This document shows, one piece after another, positions 62,410 through 64,000 of a DNA stretch of 64,000 bases. The DNA is taken from the NCBI GenBank assembly GCA_910578835.1, contig CAJTSK010000001.1:168892-232891 (forward strand), written 5' to 3'. The stretch comes from an uncultured Muribaculum sp. Its GTDB lineage: Bacteria; Bacteroidota; Bacteroidia; Bacteroidales; Muribaculaceae. Numbering within the stretch: position 1 is the stretch's first letter; every line of letters begins with the position of its first letter. The notes below the pieces were generated by a model. The model was not told the DNA's origin, did no database searches, and saw nothing but the letters and a program-made list of their open reading frames with translations. The translations under genes were made by a program, and so were the position numbers.

Positions 62410-63888
62410 ATGGATTATTCACAATTTTTGGTCATGTATCAGGAAATAGGATTGTTGGTCCTGATCTTATTGGTCTTCCTTTTTGATACATTCAGCTCCA
62501 AGGGAGCTCCCCGCGGGCTTTCTATGTTCACCGTGGTATTGTTTGGTCTTCTGACTTTAGCCGGATTCCTGATGCCCTGCGGTAAAGAGGTGGCAAGTGC
62601 CTTCGGAGGCATGTATGTCACTTCGCCAACTATGGTTGCAATTAAGAATGTGCTTAACATCGGTGTGCTCATCGTGCTTATCCAGGCAAAGGGTTGGGCT
62701 CACACTGATTTCATGAAGGTGCGTCGCGGAGAGTTCTATGAGCTGTTGCTCATCACTCTCTTCGGTATGTATCTCATGATTTCGGCACGTCACTTCTTGC
62801 TTTTCATCATCGGTCTTGAGACTGCATCTCTGCCGCTTGCCGCTCTTGTGGCGTTTGACAAGAACCGCTACGAGAGCCATGAGGCTGCCGTGAAGTATAT
62901 ATTGACCGCTGTGTTCTCTTCAGCTATTTTCATGATGGGACTCAGCTTTGTCTATGCTCTTGCAGGTACGCTTTATTTCAATGACATCGCCGCTTCGATT
63001 ATCGACGGTGGCGCAATGCTCATCGTTGCCATCGCATTTGTGATTGCCGGTATGGGTTTCAAGCTGTCGCTTGTGCCGTTCCACCTCTGGACTGCCGATG
63101 TATATCAGGGTGCCCCGACCGCGATTACCTCATATCTTTCTGTGATATCAAAGGGTGCTGCAGCTTTTGCCTTCTTTGTAATCATGGTGCAGGTATTCGG
63201 TCCGTTCTACAATGCCATTTGGGAATGGATGCTTTACGGTCTGATTATCCTTACAATCACCGTTGGTAACCTTTTTGCGCTGCGTCAGAAAAATCTTAAG
63301 CGTTTCCTCGCATTCTCGTCAATCTCTCAGGCCGGTTATATCATGCTTGGTGTCATTGCCGGAAGTGCTCAGGGTCTCGGTTCGCTCATGTACTATATCC
63401 TTGTCTACATTTTCTCCAATCTTGCCGCATTCGGTGTCATCCAGTCAATCGAAAGCAAGACCGGACGTGTCGACATGGATTCTTACAACAACCTTTACTC
63501 TACCAACCCCAAGCTTGCGTTTACGATGATGCTTGCGATGTTCTCTCTTGCAGGTATTCCTCCTTTTGCAGGATTCTTCAGCAAGTTCTTCATCTTCTCG
63601 ACTGCTGTCGCTTCAGGTTCGGTAGCTCTCTACGTCCTTGTATTGATTGCATTGATTAACACTATTATATCGCTTTACTACTATCTCCTTGTAGTGAAGG
63701 CTATGTTTATCAACAATCAGGAAGAGTGTGCAATCGCTCCCTTCACCTCGTCGATTTCTGACCGTGTGGGAATGTGGATTTGCGTTGCAGGCATCATCCT
63801 TGTAGGTCTCGTTAGCTGCATCTACAATGGACTTGTCAATACTTCGGTTCACAACCCGGAGTATATCTTCACAATCTTTGCAAATTGA
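62410..63888 (+). CDS. nuoN: Complex I antiporter-like subunit NuoN
   Basis: A 492-residue subunit with about 14 helices, including LFIIGLETASLPLAALVAF (essential Glu), PFHLWTADVYQGAPTAIT and LRQKNLKRFLAFSSISQAGY (channel Lys). It is the last gene of the nuo-atp operon and ends 28 bases before the terminator. Confidence 0.97.
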   Translation: MDYSQFLVMYQEIGLLVLILLVFLFDTFSSKGAPRGLSMFTVVLFGLLTLAGFLMPCGKEVASAFGGMYVTSPTMVAIKNVLNIGVLIVLIQAKGWAHTDFMKVRRGEFYELLLITLFGMYLMISARHFLLFIIGLETASLPLAALVAFDKNRYESHEAAVKYILTAVFSSAIFMMGLSFVYALAGTLYFNDIAASIIDGGAMLIVAIAFVIAGMGFKLSLVPFHLWTADVYQGAPTAITSYLSVISKGAAAFAFFVIMVQVFGPFYNAIWEWMLYGLIILTITVGNLFALRQKNLKRFLAFSSISQAGYIMLGVIAGSAQGLGSLMYYILVYIFSNLAAFGVIQSIESKTGRVDMDSYNNLYSTNPKLAFTMMLAMFSLAGIPPFAGFFSKFFIFSTAVASGSVALYVLVLIALINTIISLYYYLLVVKAMFINNQEECAIAPFTSSISDRVGMWICVAGIILVGLVSCIYNGLVNTSVHNPEYIFTIFAN

Positions 63889-63916
63889 TGATAGATTTTT
63901 ATTGATTAATAATAAG

Positions 63917-63950
63917 GCGGGATGTCACATCAAGTGGCATCCCGCTTTTT
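63917..63950 (+). terminator. Intrinsic terminator of the nuo-atp operon
   Basis: GCGGGATGTCAC and GTGGCATCCCGC pair almost completely around a 5-base loop and TTTTT follows. It is the only clear terminator found in the 17-kb operon. Confidence 0.9.
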
Positions 63951-63951
63951 A

Positions 63952-64000
63952 GTATGGTGGGCATGCCATACATCTGTGGTGAAAGTCCACACGGGGCGTA
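63952..64000 (+). mobile_element. Probable 5' end of a group IIC intron, cut by the window edge
   Basis: Immediately after the terminator T-tract the sequence begins GTATG, close to the group II intron 5' consensus GTGYG. A first hairpin follows (GTATGG at 63952-63957 with CCATAC at 63966-63971), then TGTGG-TGAAAGT-CCACA. This resembles, from memory, the start of the Oceanobacillus iheyensis IIC intron, which has a GGCATGGG hairpin and then a GGGTGAGAGTCCC stem-loop. Class C introns typically insert just behind terminator hairpins, exactly this position. The body and any reverse transcriptase gene lie outside the window. Confidence 0.5.

Noticed and set aside
1..64000. CRISPR arrays, tRNA genes and complete insertion sequences
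   Set aside because: I saw no regularly spaced repeats, no cloverleaf with a TTCGA-type arm and no transposase gene.

Overview
The window looks like a chromosome segment of a gut-type Bacteroidales bacterium, most likely of the Muribaculaceae or a close relative. The signs are promoters with the Bacteroidetes -7 element TAnnTTTG and few Shine-Dalgarno sites, a hybrid two-component regulator (HTCS), many secreted glycoside hydrolases, a fused nuoCD gene with no nuoEFG beside it, an F-ATPase cluster that begins with the beta and epsilon genes, an IspG with the large central insert, and a GlsA/GlsB glycine-lipid pair. The assignment rests on gene content and remembered family traits, not on a search.

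Positions 1-22034 are carbohydrate metabolism. A + strand operon (GH127-type C-terminal fragment, GH97, GH43, SGNH esterase, heme-motif PD40 lipoprotein) is the tail of a polysaccharide utilisation cluster. It converges on a minus-strand HTCS followed by a DUF6057-like membrane protein. Next come a minus-strand pair, a beta-helix surface protein and a GH10 xylanase. They share an N-terminal domain and are preceded by a clear promoter with helically phased GTAAC repeats. A minus-strand alpha-glucan operon follows: six-hairpin glycosidase, GH13 amylase, YfcE-like phosphodiesterase and SPOR lipoprotein.

Positions 22168-44120 are mostly housekeeping and envelope genes. They include obgE and pgeF; an outer-membrane receptor with its own LytS/LytTR two-component system; a small surface lipoprotein; rpoN, a PAP2-like protein, purE and ispG; glsA, glsB, a Wzi-like protein and a lipoprotein; a thioredoxin-fold protein lacking CxxC; a porin; the RNase P RNA with promoter and terminator; zupT; and a TonB-dependent receptor with a lipoprotein. 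A large secreted CotH-kinase protein lies at 44260-46707.

Positions 46858-63888 appear to be one roughly 17-kb energy operon: nuoA, B, CD and H, then the whole F-ATPase cluster (atpD, C, B, E, F, H, A, G), then nuoI to nuoN. The only clear intrinsic terminator is at the end. The ATP synthase cluster is thus nested inside the complex I operon, the most striking arrangement in the window. Directly behind the terminator the last 49 bases look like the 5' end of a group IIC intron, a class known to insert after terminator hairpins. No tRNA, CRISPR array or complete insertion sequence was seen.
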